Shown here: positions 45,010 to 56,200 of the stretch, in pieces | Numbering within the stretch: the stretch's first letter is position 1 | How the letters are laid out: each line of letters begins with the position of its first letter | Source: Liopterus haemorrhoidalis | Lineage: Eukaryota; Arthropoda; Insecta; Coleoptera; Dytiscidae | Length of the DNA stretch: 64,000 nucleotides | Assembly: GCA_963971575.1 (NCBI GenBank) | Contig: OZ020625.1 | Location: 13,493,646 to 13,557,645, forward strand | Direction of reading: 5' to 3' | The notes under the pieces: generated by a model | Database searches by the model: none | Seen by the model: only the letters and a program-made list of their open reading frames with translations | Told to the model about the DNA's origin: nothing | Program-made: the position numbers and the translations under genes

Positions 45010-45673
45010 TTAAGGAATATCGTGAAAAATTTCGAATTACTCTTATTTGTAACATGATTTATTGTTTAATTATTACAGACAATAAAAAAACTTGTAAAAA
45101 TAAAAGAAAAATACAAAAATAAAATTTATGACGATATAAAAAAAAACTTCCTGTTTAGGTTCTAGTTAAGAAAAAATATTATTCTGCTACCGTTTGAAAA
45201 AGTCTATGATTTCAATATTCATATGACTTACTAAAAGTTGATTTTTTTCATTACTAGTGTAAAATAGTTATTTTTTTCTGCATGAGATCGGAAAAGTAAA
45301 CACCAGTTGCTCATTTTGCCCCCGTGGTATAATGTGCAAGCAGCTAAAATCTGGTGTAGAATGAACACAAGTGAGTGTATTCCTCATCGTTATCATCTTC
45401 TCCAGCGCAAGAAAAAAGACCACTTGCCACAGCTCTGCACTGAAGCAATCAACGTCTAGATATGTGTGAAAAATATATCAACACAGCAGAAAATACGTTT
45501 CATCAATTTACAAAATGTAAACGCCAGCTCTCAGTCATACAACCACTCTCGGAAGACACTAGCAAAGTATTGAACGTGATTGGAATGCACCCAAACTTGC
45601 CGCCATGCTTTAACAGCAAAAAAGAAGGTAGCTCGTTATATCCCGGGAGCCCGTTATGCCCCGGCATCCCCTA

Positions 45674-45975
45674 CTTTATCACGCGATCATGTACCAACGT
45701 AATGTCTGTTACAGGAGGTAGTACCCCAGGAGAAGTTCCCAAGATGACTATCCAGAACAATGTACCCAGGCTAAGCTCACGAGCAGGGTTTCTAGTATGC
45801 CGTCTGGGCTTGAAGAGCTTTGTCTTGCTAAAGCGTCTGAAATTGAGGTTAGGTGACCCTTTGGGAGTGTTCTGAATGAAACAACAATTAAATTTACATA
45901 TTTATTTAACAATGGCATAAATAAACGTACAAAAATCTATAAACTAAACTTACTTTATCAATATAACACAGCAAT
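45674..45975. other. No recognised feature; AATAAA on the minus strand near 45900
   Basis: The minus-strand AATAAA (TTTATT at about 45900-45905) could end a transcript coming from the GC-rich block to the right. Confidence 0.3.
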
Positions 45976-46830
45976 ACGAAGTTGAGGACTAGGATTGTGG
46001 TAGGACGGCGAGCGTCCAATATGGTGATGGGCGTCGCGGCGTTAATCTACGATGGACGGCGAGCGTCGTGGTTGAGTCCGTGGTGGACATTTGTGCACGA
46101 ACTAGTGTCCTTTGGTGGCAGCGCCCTAAAGGCTCGATGGCGGCAGCGCCAGAGCAAGCGTTGTGGTCCGTCGCGCCGAACATCTCGGTGAGGTGACAGT
46201 GACGGAATGTGCGATACATTTATCCTGTGCAGTCCTTCGTTCCAATGCTCATCCAGAGCGATGGGTGACTGTAGGTTTAGGATGTTTTGGCGGGTGGCGC
46301 TTCAAGCGAGAAGGCCAATGGATTATTAAGGAGTCCAGGCGCCGTTGCTGTTCTTCCGTATATCCGCATGGTTTGGCGCGGGAAAATATGGGGCGCCATT
46401 TTCGGGAGGGTGTTCGGCTCCGGGCGCGGCCAATCTATGGGGCACCGCTTCCGATGATGTTAGTGGTGCGGTGAACCCGGCTCTTGGGTCTTCCTTCTCT
46501 GGGAGCGTTGAGCTTTCTTTGAGACGTTTTTCCCCATCGTCGTTGCGTCGTCCGTAAAGCGAGTCGTCGCGTCAAACACAACGTAAAGCGAGTCGTCGCG
46601 TCGAACGCAGCGTAAAGCGCGTTATCGCCGAACGCAGCGTAATGCGCATTTTTGCGGTCCCGCGTAAAGCGAACCGTGGGTCCAAACCCACGTAAAGCGG
46701 CTCGGCCAACGCAGCATAAAGCGCGTTTGGTGCAGCTCAAGCGTAAAGCGAGCTAGACTGACAAGGATGAACTGGTTGTGGTGGTGACCAGATGGGACTG
46801 GTAGCTGTCCAGAGTTTGGAGCTACTATTT
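45976..46830 (-). other. GC-rich, CpG-rich island of unknown origin
   Basis: It contrasts sharply with the AT-rich surroundings and has many CpG dinucleotides. It holds a direct repeat GGACGGCGAGCGTC (about 46004 and 46052), the tandem repeat at 46550-46760, and on the minus strand a TATAAATAG box at its right edge and an AATAAA past its left edge. That would make a leftward transcript of about 900 nt. The frames inside (for example 46435-46740, minus, Arg-rich) have no recognised domain. It could be an LTR, a foreign insert or a noncoding transcription unit. I could not find convincing LTR ends. Confidence 0.4.
46552..46760. repeat. Tandem repeat with CGTAAAGCG core, about 27-bp unit
   Basis: About eight units each begin CGTAAAGCG (or CATAAAGCG / CGTAATGCG) and continue AGTCGTCGCGTCGAACGCAG-like, with diverged spacers of about 15-20 bp. 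All lie in the GC-rich island. Confidence 0.85.
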
Positions 46831-46834
46831 ATAC
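46823..46834 (-). promoter_or_regulatory. TATAAATAG box, minus strand
   Basis: On the minus strand TTTGTATAAATAGTAGC is followed about 30 bp later by GGACAGCTACCAGT. A leftward start near 46795 would lead into the CGTAAAGCG repeat. CCAAT words occur upstream on the minus strand near 46895 and 47090. Confidence 0.4.
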
Positions 46835-47489
46835 AAATTATTGACGTCATTTGGGGAATTCCTGGATTTCAGCCAATAAGGGTTTAATTATTGGTCCATT
46901 CATTGGTCATTTTTGGCAATACCTGCTAAAAATGCGCGGGTTAAAGCAATTAGCGGATTCAGGTGTCGGCACGAATCATGCGATCACGATGATGTGAAAA
47001 AGGTACGACCACCGGCACGCGTGCAATCCGCGGTAACATGTCATTGTACTAAAAGTGCAAATATTCTTTGTTGCTTTGCGCCAACTCATTGGACAAAACT
47101 CTGTCGATATCTTGTTTGAGACACGGCGTTCACTGTAAAACAGCCTATATACATTTGTCGCTAAACTCAGGTTCAACCACATACTTTAAATCCTTACTGG
47201 CAGTTCATAACTGTAAGGATCATAAGAATCTCGCTTCCACTGAAGCGAGAAACGTATCCCTTTACAAACTTCTTACTAGTAAACTGTTGTTCGACACTGT
47301 CAAGTGGATAATGTTTCTTCGGTATAGACACGGTATAACGTACCATAAAACTGCTGAATAATAAGCTTGTTAATTAATTTAAACTTTTAAATTTCTCTAA
47401 GTGTTTTACAGTTCTTATCTCGTTGTTTAAGTTCTACTCGTTTGGTGTTGGTAAGAGATTGAATAATTAGGCTATTAACGCCATTGGGT
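46835..47489. other. No recognised gene
   Basis: Mixed composition. The frames at 47068-47361 (+) and 46976-47182 (-) overlap and carry no motif. Confidence 0.3.
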
Positions 47490-49230
47490 GACATTTTGAA
47501 CACAGTGGCGCTGGTAGCCATATATCGTGCATACAAATATTATAATTAAGAAATGAGTTGCAGTCTATAAATAGTATATTTTTGTCTTAGTTGAAAATAT
47601 TTTAATTGAGCAAGCTCTATCCGTTTGGGGGCATATTTTACACTATGGCGGAAGTAGCCATATATGATGTATGCTAATATTATAATCAAGATATTAATTG
47701 CAGTCCATAAATTGTACTTTAGAACGACGTATTTTTTTTTCTTCTTTGGTTTAGCTTTACTCATTTCGTCAAATGCTAATATAATGGCGCTTGTAGCCGT
47801 ATATGATTTATTCAAATATTATATCTTGCAATTGATTTGCATTGTTATTCTTAATTTTTCATTTATTGTATAAGTTCTTTCAGTTTGGTAGCATTAATAA
47901 AATGGCGCTTTTAGCTATGAATGCTGTGTGAAAAAATCTGAAAGCTACTACAGATATGTAGATTGTAGCATAATGTTTCGTCGATGATAAAATATATCCT
48001 GGAGGTATTTTTAAATTAATGGTGCAAAGAGCTTTATACCATGCACCTAAATTTTTATTTTAAAAGATACAGCAGTTTTTGATCTATTGCAGTATGGTGT
48101 AGAGCAATGGTATTAAACTGCGTTCCTTAGAACCCCAAGAGTGAAAATTAACCACGGGTTCCAATAGCTTCATTAAGGGTGCACACAACCGTACAGTTTC
48201 TTATACAAGACTAACAACCTGAAATAAAATTGGTAACAATCTATATATCAAAATTTTCAGCGAATTTTTATCTATCTAATAAGATATTTTTAATTGTAAA
48301 AAGAACTGTCATGTAATTGTAAATAAACAAATTGCGTTATAGACGCCATCTTGTAAACTATTCGACGCATATTTGTGTACCATGCGGCAAATTGTAGCTA
48401 AAGCTCCATTCTACAAATATGTTTGGAGATAATTTGTTCTAGTGTGAAAATTACTTATAGTTATTGTACTTGGTAATCTACTTTTGTCGCCACCTCGAAT
48501 CTGTCGCGGTTCTTAATGTAGGTGCTGCGGATAGAAATGATTTATTTTATGTAAAGAATACTTGTACCAAGTAGCATTTCATTATCATCAAGTATAATAT
48601 TTTTCGACGATTTTTACAATTAATTCTTTTTTAATTGTAAAACGATTGATTATATTTTAATTGGAAAACGATCGATTATATTTTGTTCAAATATATGTAT
48701 TACATGAAGCGAATTTAATGCACTGCGCCGATTTTTATGCTAAAAATTATTCCTCGGACGTCTTAAATGTGAAGATTACTGATCTAGAAGTCGACATTGT
48801 AGATTTCTGTGTACTTTTATAATATACTTTTTTATTCTTCCATCGATTGTACAATATCTCTTTGGCACCCATGGTTATGGATGTTAAACATTTATTTTTG
48901 ACTGCATTAAGGTCCAGCATTTAATTTATAAAGATCCTGTACTCTATTGCTTAGGGGTACTAATAACATTGGCGCTGATAGCCATGGATGTTTTGTGAAT
49001 TTTATGACTATTGTCACATTGATGTTATACCTTTTAGATGTATTACTACAATCTATTAAATCCTCGACTACATGTACCAAATTGATCGTGAAGATTTAAA
49101 AGTCTTTTGATTGACTGAAGTTTTATTGACGTTGATAGCCATAGATGCTGTGTGCATTTTATTACATTTTATTTAATGACTGGATATTTATTCTAAAATA
49201 TACTTTGTGTTTTTTGTGACATTTTACATA
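47490..49230. repeat. Decayed long-period tandem repeat with GGCGCTGGTAGCCAT core
   Basis: The word TGGCGCTGGTAGCCATATAT, in diverged form, appears at about 47506, 47645, 47783, 47901, 48967 and 49130. Spacings run from about 118 to 163 bp within clusters. TATTATAA-rich spacers and GTGTGCATTTTATTA words are also shared. A last partial copy lies at about 50705 beyond the hAT insertion. Confidence 0.6.
48105..48185. mobile_element. Fragment of a hAT-like MITE
   Basis: GCAATGGTATTAAACTGCG followed by TTCCTTAGAACCCC resembles the left end of the element at 51514 (ATAATCAAACTGTGTTCC). Only this end is recognisable. Confidence 0.4.
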
Positions 49231-49609
49231 ATGACTGTCAAGGCCGGCTCGAGAAAAAGCGGGGCCCGGTGCAAGATACCCGTGCGGGACCTTCTTCTTC
49301 TAAAAAAAAAAACAAAAAACATTCAAAATATTTGTATTTTGCAATATTGCACTTATTATTTGTATATATTAGTTACACTAATAATTTATGAATAATTATA
49401 ATTAATATTTAACAAAATAATATAAATAGCTAAAAAGATCTATAAATACCTATTTCATAACGACCACTGCCCATAGCAAACCTATTGTTATGAAATCTCA
49501 TTCTGAAATCAGTACTGAAATCATGAAGCGACCGAAAATCCCATAGAACGTATGCAAAAGGGCCTTATTGAGATGCGGATATAATTTAAAACGGTTTAAT
49601 CAGCATGAA

Positions 49610-49872
49610 GAAAAAGTTTAATTAAACCGACTAGGATGGACTGGAGCCAATGAAATAAACCATGTACAAAGAGATTTTCGTATTGTGCCAGTAGGTAGTA
49701 GAATTGAGGTAGACCAAAGCTTAGGTGGGTTGATTGTGTAACACAGGATGCTCGGTCTATCTGTGCACACAACAGCAGGACAATAACACAAAATCGGAAG
49801 GAATGGCGGAAGACGATTGGGACGGCTATGGCCTTCAAGGGCCTTGAAGGCCGTACCAGTAATGATGACTAA
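49610..49872 (+). pseudogene. LINE ORF2 extreme C-terminus (other family)
   Basis: The frame ending with the TAA at 49870-49872 reads GRPKLRWVDCVTQDARSICA, then NRKEWRKTIGTAMAF and GLEGRTSNDD. This is the basic GRPK-RW...D...W-R tail found at the end of many LINE ORF2 proteins. The upstream RLGWTG near 49630 fits the same region after a frame break. It is a different family from the LINE at 38.7 kb, whose ORF2 ends differently. Its stop overlaps the end of the hAT transposase frame on the other strand, so it interrupts the 3' flank of that gene. Confidence 0.65.
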
Positions 49873-50384
49873 TAATTCCTTCTGGCATGTTTTATTGCAA
49901 AATTGTTAATTATCTCGTCATAATTTAGTTTTCTTGCCAACTCGGACTCGATTGACAAAATTGCCAATGAAGAGAATCGCTCCTGACTTATACAAGATCG
50001 TAAATAATTATTTATTATTTTCAGTTTTGAAAACGATCTCTCTGCCGATGCAACTGTTACTGGAATTGTCAGTATTACTTTCAAAATAGTTACATTGGGA
50101 TACAATTCAGATAAATTGTTCCTGTAAATATATTCTAAAATTGTATTTCTAGGCGACAATACCCGACGACACATTTTAATTTCATAAAAAAGACCTGTAC
50201 AATCAATGTCGTTTTTTGAACACAAATTTAAATCTTTGCAACATTTAAGCAGATCGTCTTCAGTCATCTTTTGTATATTGTCTGAATTGTACAAAAATTC
50301 AAATAAATTTTCGTGGTGGTGATAAATTTCGAATCTTTTTTTAAATGATAAAATTGCATTGTCGATTGCATCGTCTAAAAACAA
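49869..50384 (-). pseudogene. hAT transposase C-terminal fragment
   Basis: The 171-codon segment lacks the N-terminal zinc finger and the catalytic core. It carries the C-terminal hAT dimerisation motif: ILTIPVTVASAERSFSKLKI then INNYLRSCISQERFSSLAIL. This VTVASAERSFSKLK form is typical of hAT proteins with a TTF-type zinc finger (ZMYM-like). The frame itself is not interrupted and ends at a stop at 49869-49871. The hAT ends lie about 195 bp upstream of its start and 630 bp downstream of its stop, so the element has lost most of its gene. Confidence 0.85.
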
Positions 50385-50587
50385 AATGTCGGTACTGGCT
50401 GCATTGTTTATACATATTTAGTAGATATAAGTCCAAATCATTTCATATTTTGTTAAAGGTAAACTGCAACTATGAAAAGAATCGATTTAGGCATTTTATA
50501 AATTAAAAAAAAAAAAAAACTCGAGTCGCTCGAGGCCTTGTGCGGTCGCACCGTTCACACCGCCCTCTGGCCGGCCCTGATGACTGT

Positions 50588-51505
50588 GGTTTTTATTGTC
50601 ACATGAATGTTATTATCTATGACTATTATAATACAATTATCAACTGTATGCCTCAAATTAATTTAACAAGATTATAAGTGCTATTGATTGGCTGGTTGCA
50701 CAAGGGAGCATTGGCGTCAATATTTAAAGCTCCCGTGTGCATTTTATTATATTTTATAATACGATTGATTTATGTTGCCAGATACATGTTTGCCGTCGTC
50801 TTTATGTATCTTATGTATCTAGATCATAGAGTAGGCCTACCTCTCCCTGTCATCCTCAAACTATACACACTGGAGTAAAATTTGTGCCATAGTCAAATCT
50901 AAATTACACGTCTCTCCCTGCGGTTAATCCTACAGAAGCAACCCCATGGATTAACGTCGCTCTTAATCTGCCTTAACTGTACCTTTTGTATGTTGTTCCA
51001 TTAATATTGCCATTTGGCAAACACTAGATGTTTTAAATGACTCAGCGTTTTCTGGATCTGCGCGAGCAGTCGTTCGACGATAGCCTATTGTATTTATTTT
51101 TATCTCACAATTGCTACGGCAACATCTTTATATATGGGCATTGGTCATCCGTTTGACCAGAGCTTGACTATGCAACTGTATTCACTACCTCGGACCCCAC
51201 AAATTACGGAAAATGTGGTTTTGATAGATGTTTGTGACGTAGCTTACAACTCGCAAACTGAAACAGCCTAATGAATTAGAAAGACTGACAATGAAATTAA
51301 ACTGGAATAATAATTTTATTTAACAGTTGCTCGTCTTCTGAAAAATTCTGAATTTGGGGTTACGAGGCATTGGAAAGACGTCGATATTTTTATTTTTTGT
51401 ACATGTTTCTTATTAAAAAAAACTTTAAACTCAAATTACTGACATTTTTTATTAAACACATGTAAATATTCAACATTCTTCCTCGAGTGATATAATAGTG
51501 TATTG
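50588..51505. other. No recognised gene
   Basis: AT-rich. It contains a partial copy of the GGCGCTGGTAGCC-type repeat near 50705; nothing else was identified. Confidence 0.35.
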
Positions 51506-51513
51506 TTGTAGAA

Positions 51514-51991
51514 CAGCGATAATCAAACTGTGTTCCATGGAACCCTAGGGTTCCACACAAGGTCCTCAAGGGCTCAACGAGCTTTTCTTAAACTTAATAA
51601 AAATTACTTGGGCGTCGGCTTATACATTTTCCCCCTCGCGTAGTTTCGAGGTGAAGACTTTTTTTGCTTATTACTAGGATTTTGGCGGTGAGGACATTTT
51701 TTTTTGCTCATCGCTTAGATTTTGTAGTTGAGGACCTTTTTTTGCTCATCACTTGGATTTTGGAGGTGAGCACCTTTTTTTTGGTCTCATCACTTACCTA
51801 TATTTTGGAGGTGAGCAAAATTTAATAAAATATACTGTATTTCCAAATTTTTTTCCACATTTAGGGTTTACCTCAACTTAAATCTGGTCACCCTGCATAG
51901 GTATCAAACTTATTTTATTTTATTTTTTCCACGGAATATTGTTTGACTAATTATTTGACTTCCACGACTCGAAAAAGTGTGAAGACCACTG
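51514..51991. mobile_element. hAT MITE containing a second MITE fragment
   Basis: Ends are CAGCGATAATCAAACTGTG and, inverted, CAGTGGTCTTCACACTT. Flanks are TTGTAGAA (51506-51513) and TTCTAGAA (51992-51999), a target duplication with one mismatch. Inside, from about 51630 to 51896, lies a fragment of the family at 19902: about four units of TTTTTGCTCATCACTTGG / GATTTTGGAGGTGAG, then the end AAATCTGGTCACCCT. Confidence 0.75.
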
Positions 51992-51999
51992 TTCTAGAA

Positions 52000-53190
52000 C
52001 ATTAATACTTGATCATTATTAATGTGATCCGTAATTATTTTTTTAGGGATGCATCTTTTGTGTTTCATTCCGAATTTTTAGATGTTTTATATTTTCAATT
52101 GATCTAATTTGTGAAAATTCTATAACAAATAGTTGTCAATAAAGGACAATCTATAAAGTTGAGGTTATATAATTCTTGGAAAGTATAGGTTAAGATTAGG
52201 TAAGGACTGCGAAGCTGCAGCTATAAGAAACCTGTTTTATACCGGACTACTCCCTTGACATTTCCTTAATTGTTGCTTCTTTAGAACTCGTTTTTTTGAA
52301 TACGCTTCGTAACCCACCTAAGCTTGCCTCTTCTGTATCAATATTATAGTTTCGTAGAACATATTTTTCTGTTGGATTTTTATAGGCTAGTGTCTTCGTG
52401 TTTTGTGTTTGCATTAAGATTAGTCAACTTGATTTTTTATGTATTGTTTCTTCACATTAATGAATTGGATAACAATGTTAAACCAATAAAATTATAACAA
52501 AGTGTTTTTGTTAAATAGTATGTGCCATTTTTCATGTTTGTTTTAATGTTCTAATGATATGTTGTGTAAAGTATTATTAGCCCTTTGTTTCAGTTGTTCG
52601 TTGATTAGTATTGAGCCATGGTATTGTTATTATGTATTTAACTGTTGTTGGATGAGAGCATCTGTTGAGTTCAACAGGAGCAACTGGCATTTTTTTGTGA
52701 TCATCACAACAAAGTCAATTCATCCATAACATTTTCTCAGGGGCTCACATATAAGGGCTCAAATTCAATTACCTGAAAATACGTTCTTCTAAAATGTCAG
52801 CGACTTCTATTGAGTCAGCGACTAGCCCCTCTTCGGGCGCGGCTGTTGGTAGCTATGTTTCTTTGTAATTCTTTGCATATGATGCACAGACCAATACCAA
52901 TCGCTGATTGTCATTTACTCAAGGTGTCAACTGTGCTCAATATATAAAGTGGTTCTGCCGGTTTACGTAAATAAAATTTACTGTAGACGAATGTGAAGCG
53001 TGAAGTATTTCAAGTAGGGTGTTTTGGTGTGTTATATTAGTCGATCGACATTGGCGCGACGTTGGCATCAAAAAAGCACTACTTGGCGGCACCGTGGTTG
53101 AAGTCCCGCAACTTTGTATTGTAGCGAAATCTGTCTTTTCGAAAATTGTCGGAAGGTATGGTGTTCTGTACAGTATTTATTGTTTAACTC
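52000..53190. other. No recognised gene; TATATAAAG near 52938
   Basis: AT-rich. CAATATATAAAGTGG at about 52936 (+) resembles a TATA box about 340 bp before the satellite arrays. No coding region supports it. Confidence 0.25.
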
Positions 53191-53191
53191 A

Positions 53192-53278
53192 TTCCAAGGA
53201 CACAAACCTTTGATCTTTATTGCGAACGGGAATAACTTGCCGCCCCATAGACTGTTCTTCTAGAACTGTTAGTTATTT
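53192..53278. repeat. Array-flanking spacer, copy 1
   Basis: Contains CCTTTGATCTTTATTGCGAA, AATAACTTGCCGCCCC and AGAACTGTTAGTTATTTCTC. It recurs between and, in part, after the two arrays. Confidence 0.7.
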
Positions 53279-56200
53279 CTCGACAGTGTCGCTGTTCTTC
53301 GTTTGACAGTGTCGCTGTTCTTTGTCTGACACTGTCGCTGGTCTTTGTCTGACACTGTCGCTGTTCTTTGTCTGACACTGTCGCAGTTCTTTGTCTGACA
53401 CAGTCGCTGTTCTTTGTCTGACACTGTCACTGTTCTTTGTCTGACACTGTCTCTGTTCTTTGTCTGACACTGTCGCTGTTCTTTGTCTGACAGTGTCGCT
53501 GTTCTTTGTCTGACACTGTCGCTGTTCTTTGTCTGACACTGTCGCTGTTCTTTATCTGACACTGTCGCTGTTCTTTGTCTGACACTGTCGCTGTTCTTTG
53601 TCTGACACTGTCGCTGTTCTTTGTCTGACACTGCCGTTGTTCTTTGTCTGACACTGTCGCTGTTCTTTGTCTGACACTGTCGCTGTTCTTTGTCTGACAC
53701 TGTTGCTGTTCTTTGTCTTACACTGTCACTGTTCTTTGTCTGACACTGTCGCTGTTCTTTGTCTGACACTGTCGCTGTTCTTTGTCTGACACTGTCGCTG
53801 TTCTTTGTCCGACACTGTCGCTGTTCTTTGTCTGACACTGTCGCTGTTCTTTGTCTGACACTGTCGCTGGTCTTTGTCTGACACTGTCGCTGTTCTTTGT
53901 CTGACACTGTCGCTGTTCTTTGTCTGACACTGTCGCTGTTCTTTGTCTGACACGGTCGCTGTTCTTTGTCTGACACTGTCGCAGTTCTTTGTCTGACACA
54001 GTCGCTGTTCTTTGTCTGACACTGTCACTGTTCTTTGTCTGACATTGTCGCTGTTCTTTGTCTGACAGTGTCGCTGTTCTTTGTGCGACACTGTCGCTGT
54101 TCTTTGTCTGACACTGTCGCTGTTCTTTATCTGACACTGTCGCTGTTCTTTGTCTGACACTGTCGCTGTTCTTTGTCTGACACTGTCGCTGTTCTTTGTC
54201 TGACACTGCCGTTGTTCTTTGTCTGACACTGTCGCTGTTCTTTGTCTGACAGTGTCGCTGTTCTTTGTCTGACACTGTCGCTGTTCTTTGTCTGACACTG
54301 TCGCTGTTCTTTATCTGACACTGTCGCTGTTCTTTGTCTGACACTGTCGCTGTTCTTTGTCTGACACTGTCGCTGTTCTTTGTCTGACACTGCCGTTGTT
54401 CTTTGTCTGACACTGTCGCTGTTCTTTGTCTGACACTGTCGCTGTTCTTTGTCTGACACTGTCGCTGTTCTTTGTCTGACACTGTCACTGTTCTTTGTCT
54501 GACACAGTCGCTGTTCTTTGTCTGACACTGTCACTGTTCTTTGTCTGACACTGTCTCTGTTCTTTGTCTGACACTGTCGCTGTTCTTTGTCTGACAGTGT
54601 CGCTGTTCTTTGTCTGACACTGTCGCTGTTCTTTGTCTGACACTGTCGCTCTTCTTTGTCTGACACTGTCGCTGTTCTTTGTCTGACACTGTCGCTGTTC
54701 TTTGTCTGACACTGCCGTTGTTCTTTGTCTGACACTGTCGCTGTTCTTTGTCTGACACTGTCGCTGTTCTTTGTCTGACACTGTCGCTGTTCTTTGTCTT
54801 ACACTGTCACTGTTCTTTGTCTGACACTGTCGCTGTTCTTTGTCTGACACTGTCGCTGTTCTTTGTCTGACACTGTCGCTGTTCTTTGTCCGACACTGTC
54901 GCTGTTCTTTGTCTGACACTGTCGCTGTTCTTTGTCTGACACTGTCGCTGGTCTTTGTCTGACACTGTCGCTGTTCTTTGTCTGACACTGTCGCTGTTCT
55001 TTGTCTGACACTGTCGCTGTTCTTTGTCTGACACGGTCGCTGTTCTTTGTCTGACACTGTCGCAGTTCTTTGTCTGACACAGTCGCTGTTCTTTGTCTGA
55101 CACTGTCACTGTTCTTTGTCTGACACTGTCTCTGTTCTTTGTCTGACACTGTCGCTGTTCTTTGTCTGACAGTGTCGCTGTTCTTTGTCTGACACTGTCG
55201 CTGTTCTTTGTCTGACACTGTCGCTGTTCTTTATCTGACACTGTCGCTGTTCTTTGTCTGACACTGTCGCTGTTCTTTGTCTGACACTGTCGCTGTTCTT
55301 TGTCTGACACTGCCGTTGTTCTTTGTCTGACACTGTCGCTGTTCTTTGTCTGACACTGTCGCTGTTCTTTGTCTGACACTGTCGCTGTTCTTTGTCTTAC
55401 ACTGTCACTGTTCTTTGTCTGACACTGTCGCTGTTCTTTGTCTGACACTGTCGCTGTTCTTTGTCTGACACTGTCGCTGTTCTTTGTCTGACACTGTCGC
55501 TGTTCTTTGTCCGACACTGTCGCTGTTCTTTGTCCGACACTGTCGCTGTTCTTTGTCTGACACTGTCGCTGTTCTTTGTCTGACACTGTCGCTGTTCTTT
55601 GTCTTACACTGTATCTGTTTTTTGTCTGATACTGTCGCTGTTCTTTGTCTGACACTGTCGCTGTTCTTTGTCTGACACTGTCGCTGTTCTTTGTCTGACA
55701 CTGTCGCTGTTCCTTGTCTGACACTGTCGCGGTTCTTTGTCTGACACTGTCGCTGTTCTTTGTCTGACACTGTCGCTGTTCTTTATCTGACACTGTCGCT
55801 GTTCTTTGTCTTACGCTGTCTCTGTTTTTTGTCTGACACTGTCGCTGTTCTTTGTCTGACACTGTCGCTGTTCTTTGTCTGACGCTGTCGCTGTTCTTTG
55901 TCTGACACTGTCGCTGTTCTTTGTCTGACGCTGTCGCTGTTTTTTGTCTAACGCTGTCGCTGTTCTTTGTCTGACACTGCCTCTGTTCTTTGTCTGACAC
56001 TGTCTCTGTTCTTTGTCTGACACTGTCGCTGTTCTTTGTCTGACACTGTCGCTGTTCTTTGTCTGACACTGTCGCTGTTCTTTGTCTGACACTGTCGCTG
56101 TTCTTTATCTGACACTGTCGCTGTTCTTTGTCTTACACTGTCTCTGTTTTTTGTCTGATACTGTCGCTGTTCTTTGTCTGACACTGTCGCTGTTTTTTGT

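Larger units (their letters stand above)
43818..45671. mobile_element. Pogo-like TIR element interrupted by a piggyBac element
   Basis: GCCGGGGCATAATGGGC near the left end pairs with its inverted copy (GCCCGTTATGCCCCGGC) near the right end. Both lie the same 11 bases or so from a TA (43816-43817 and 45672-45673). Without the piggyBac insert (43872-45009) it is about 710 bp. The 137-codon frame at 45462-45875 crosses the right end and has no transposase motif. Class is inferred from the TA target only. Confidence 0.6.
49239..50579 (-). mobile_element. hAT element with transposase remnant and nested LINE tail, 1341 bp
   Basis: Ends are CAAGGCCGGCTCGA and, inverted, CAGGGCCGGCCAGA. An exact 8-bp target duplication, ATGACTGT, lies at 49231-49238 and 50580-50587. 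It contains a hAT C-terminal coding segment on the minus strand and a LINE fragment on the plus strand. Confidence 0.9.

Noticed and set aside
45462..45875. 137-codon frame as a transposase of the pogo-like element
   Set aside because: It crosses the element's right end and has no helix-turn-helix or DDD motif.
45870..47205. LTR boundaries around the GC-rich island (for example GTTC flanks at 45870 and 47204)
   Set aside because: Several TG...CA pairs with a matching 4-mer can be found by chance; none has a good terminal inverted repeat.
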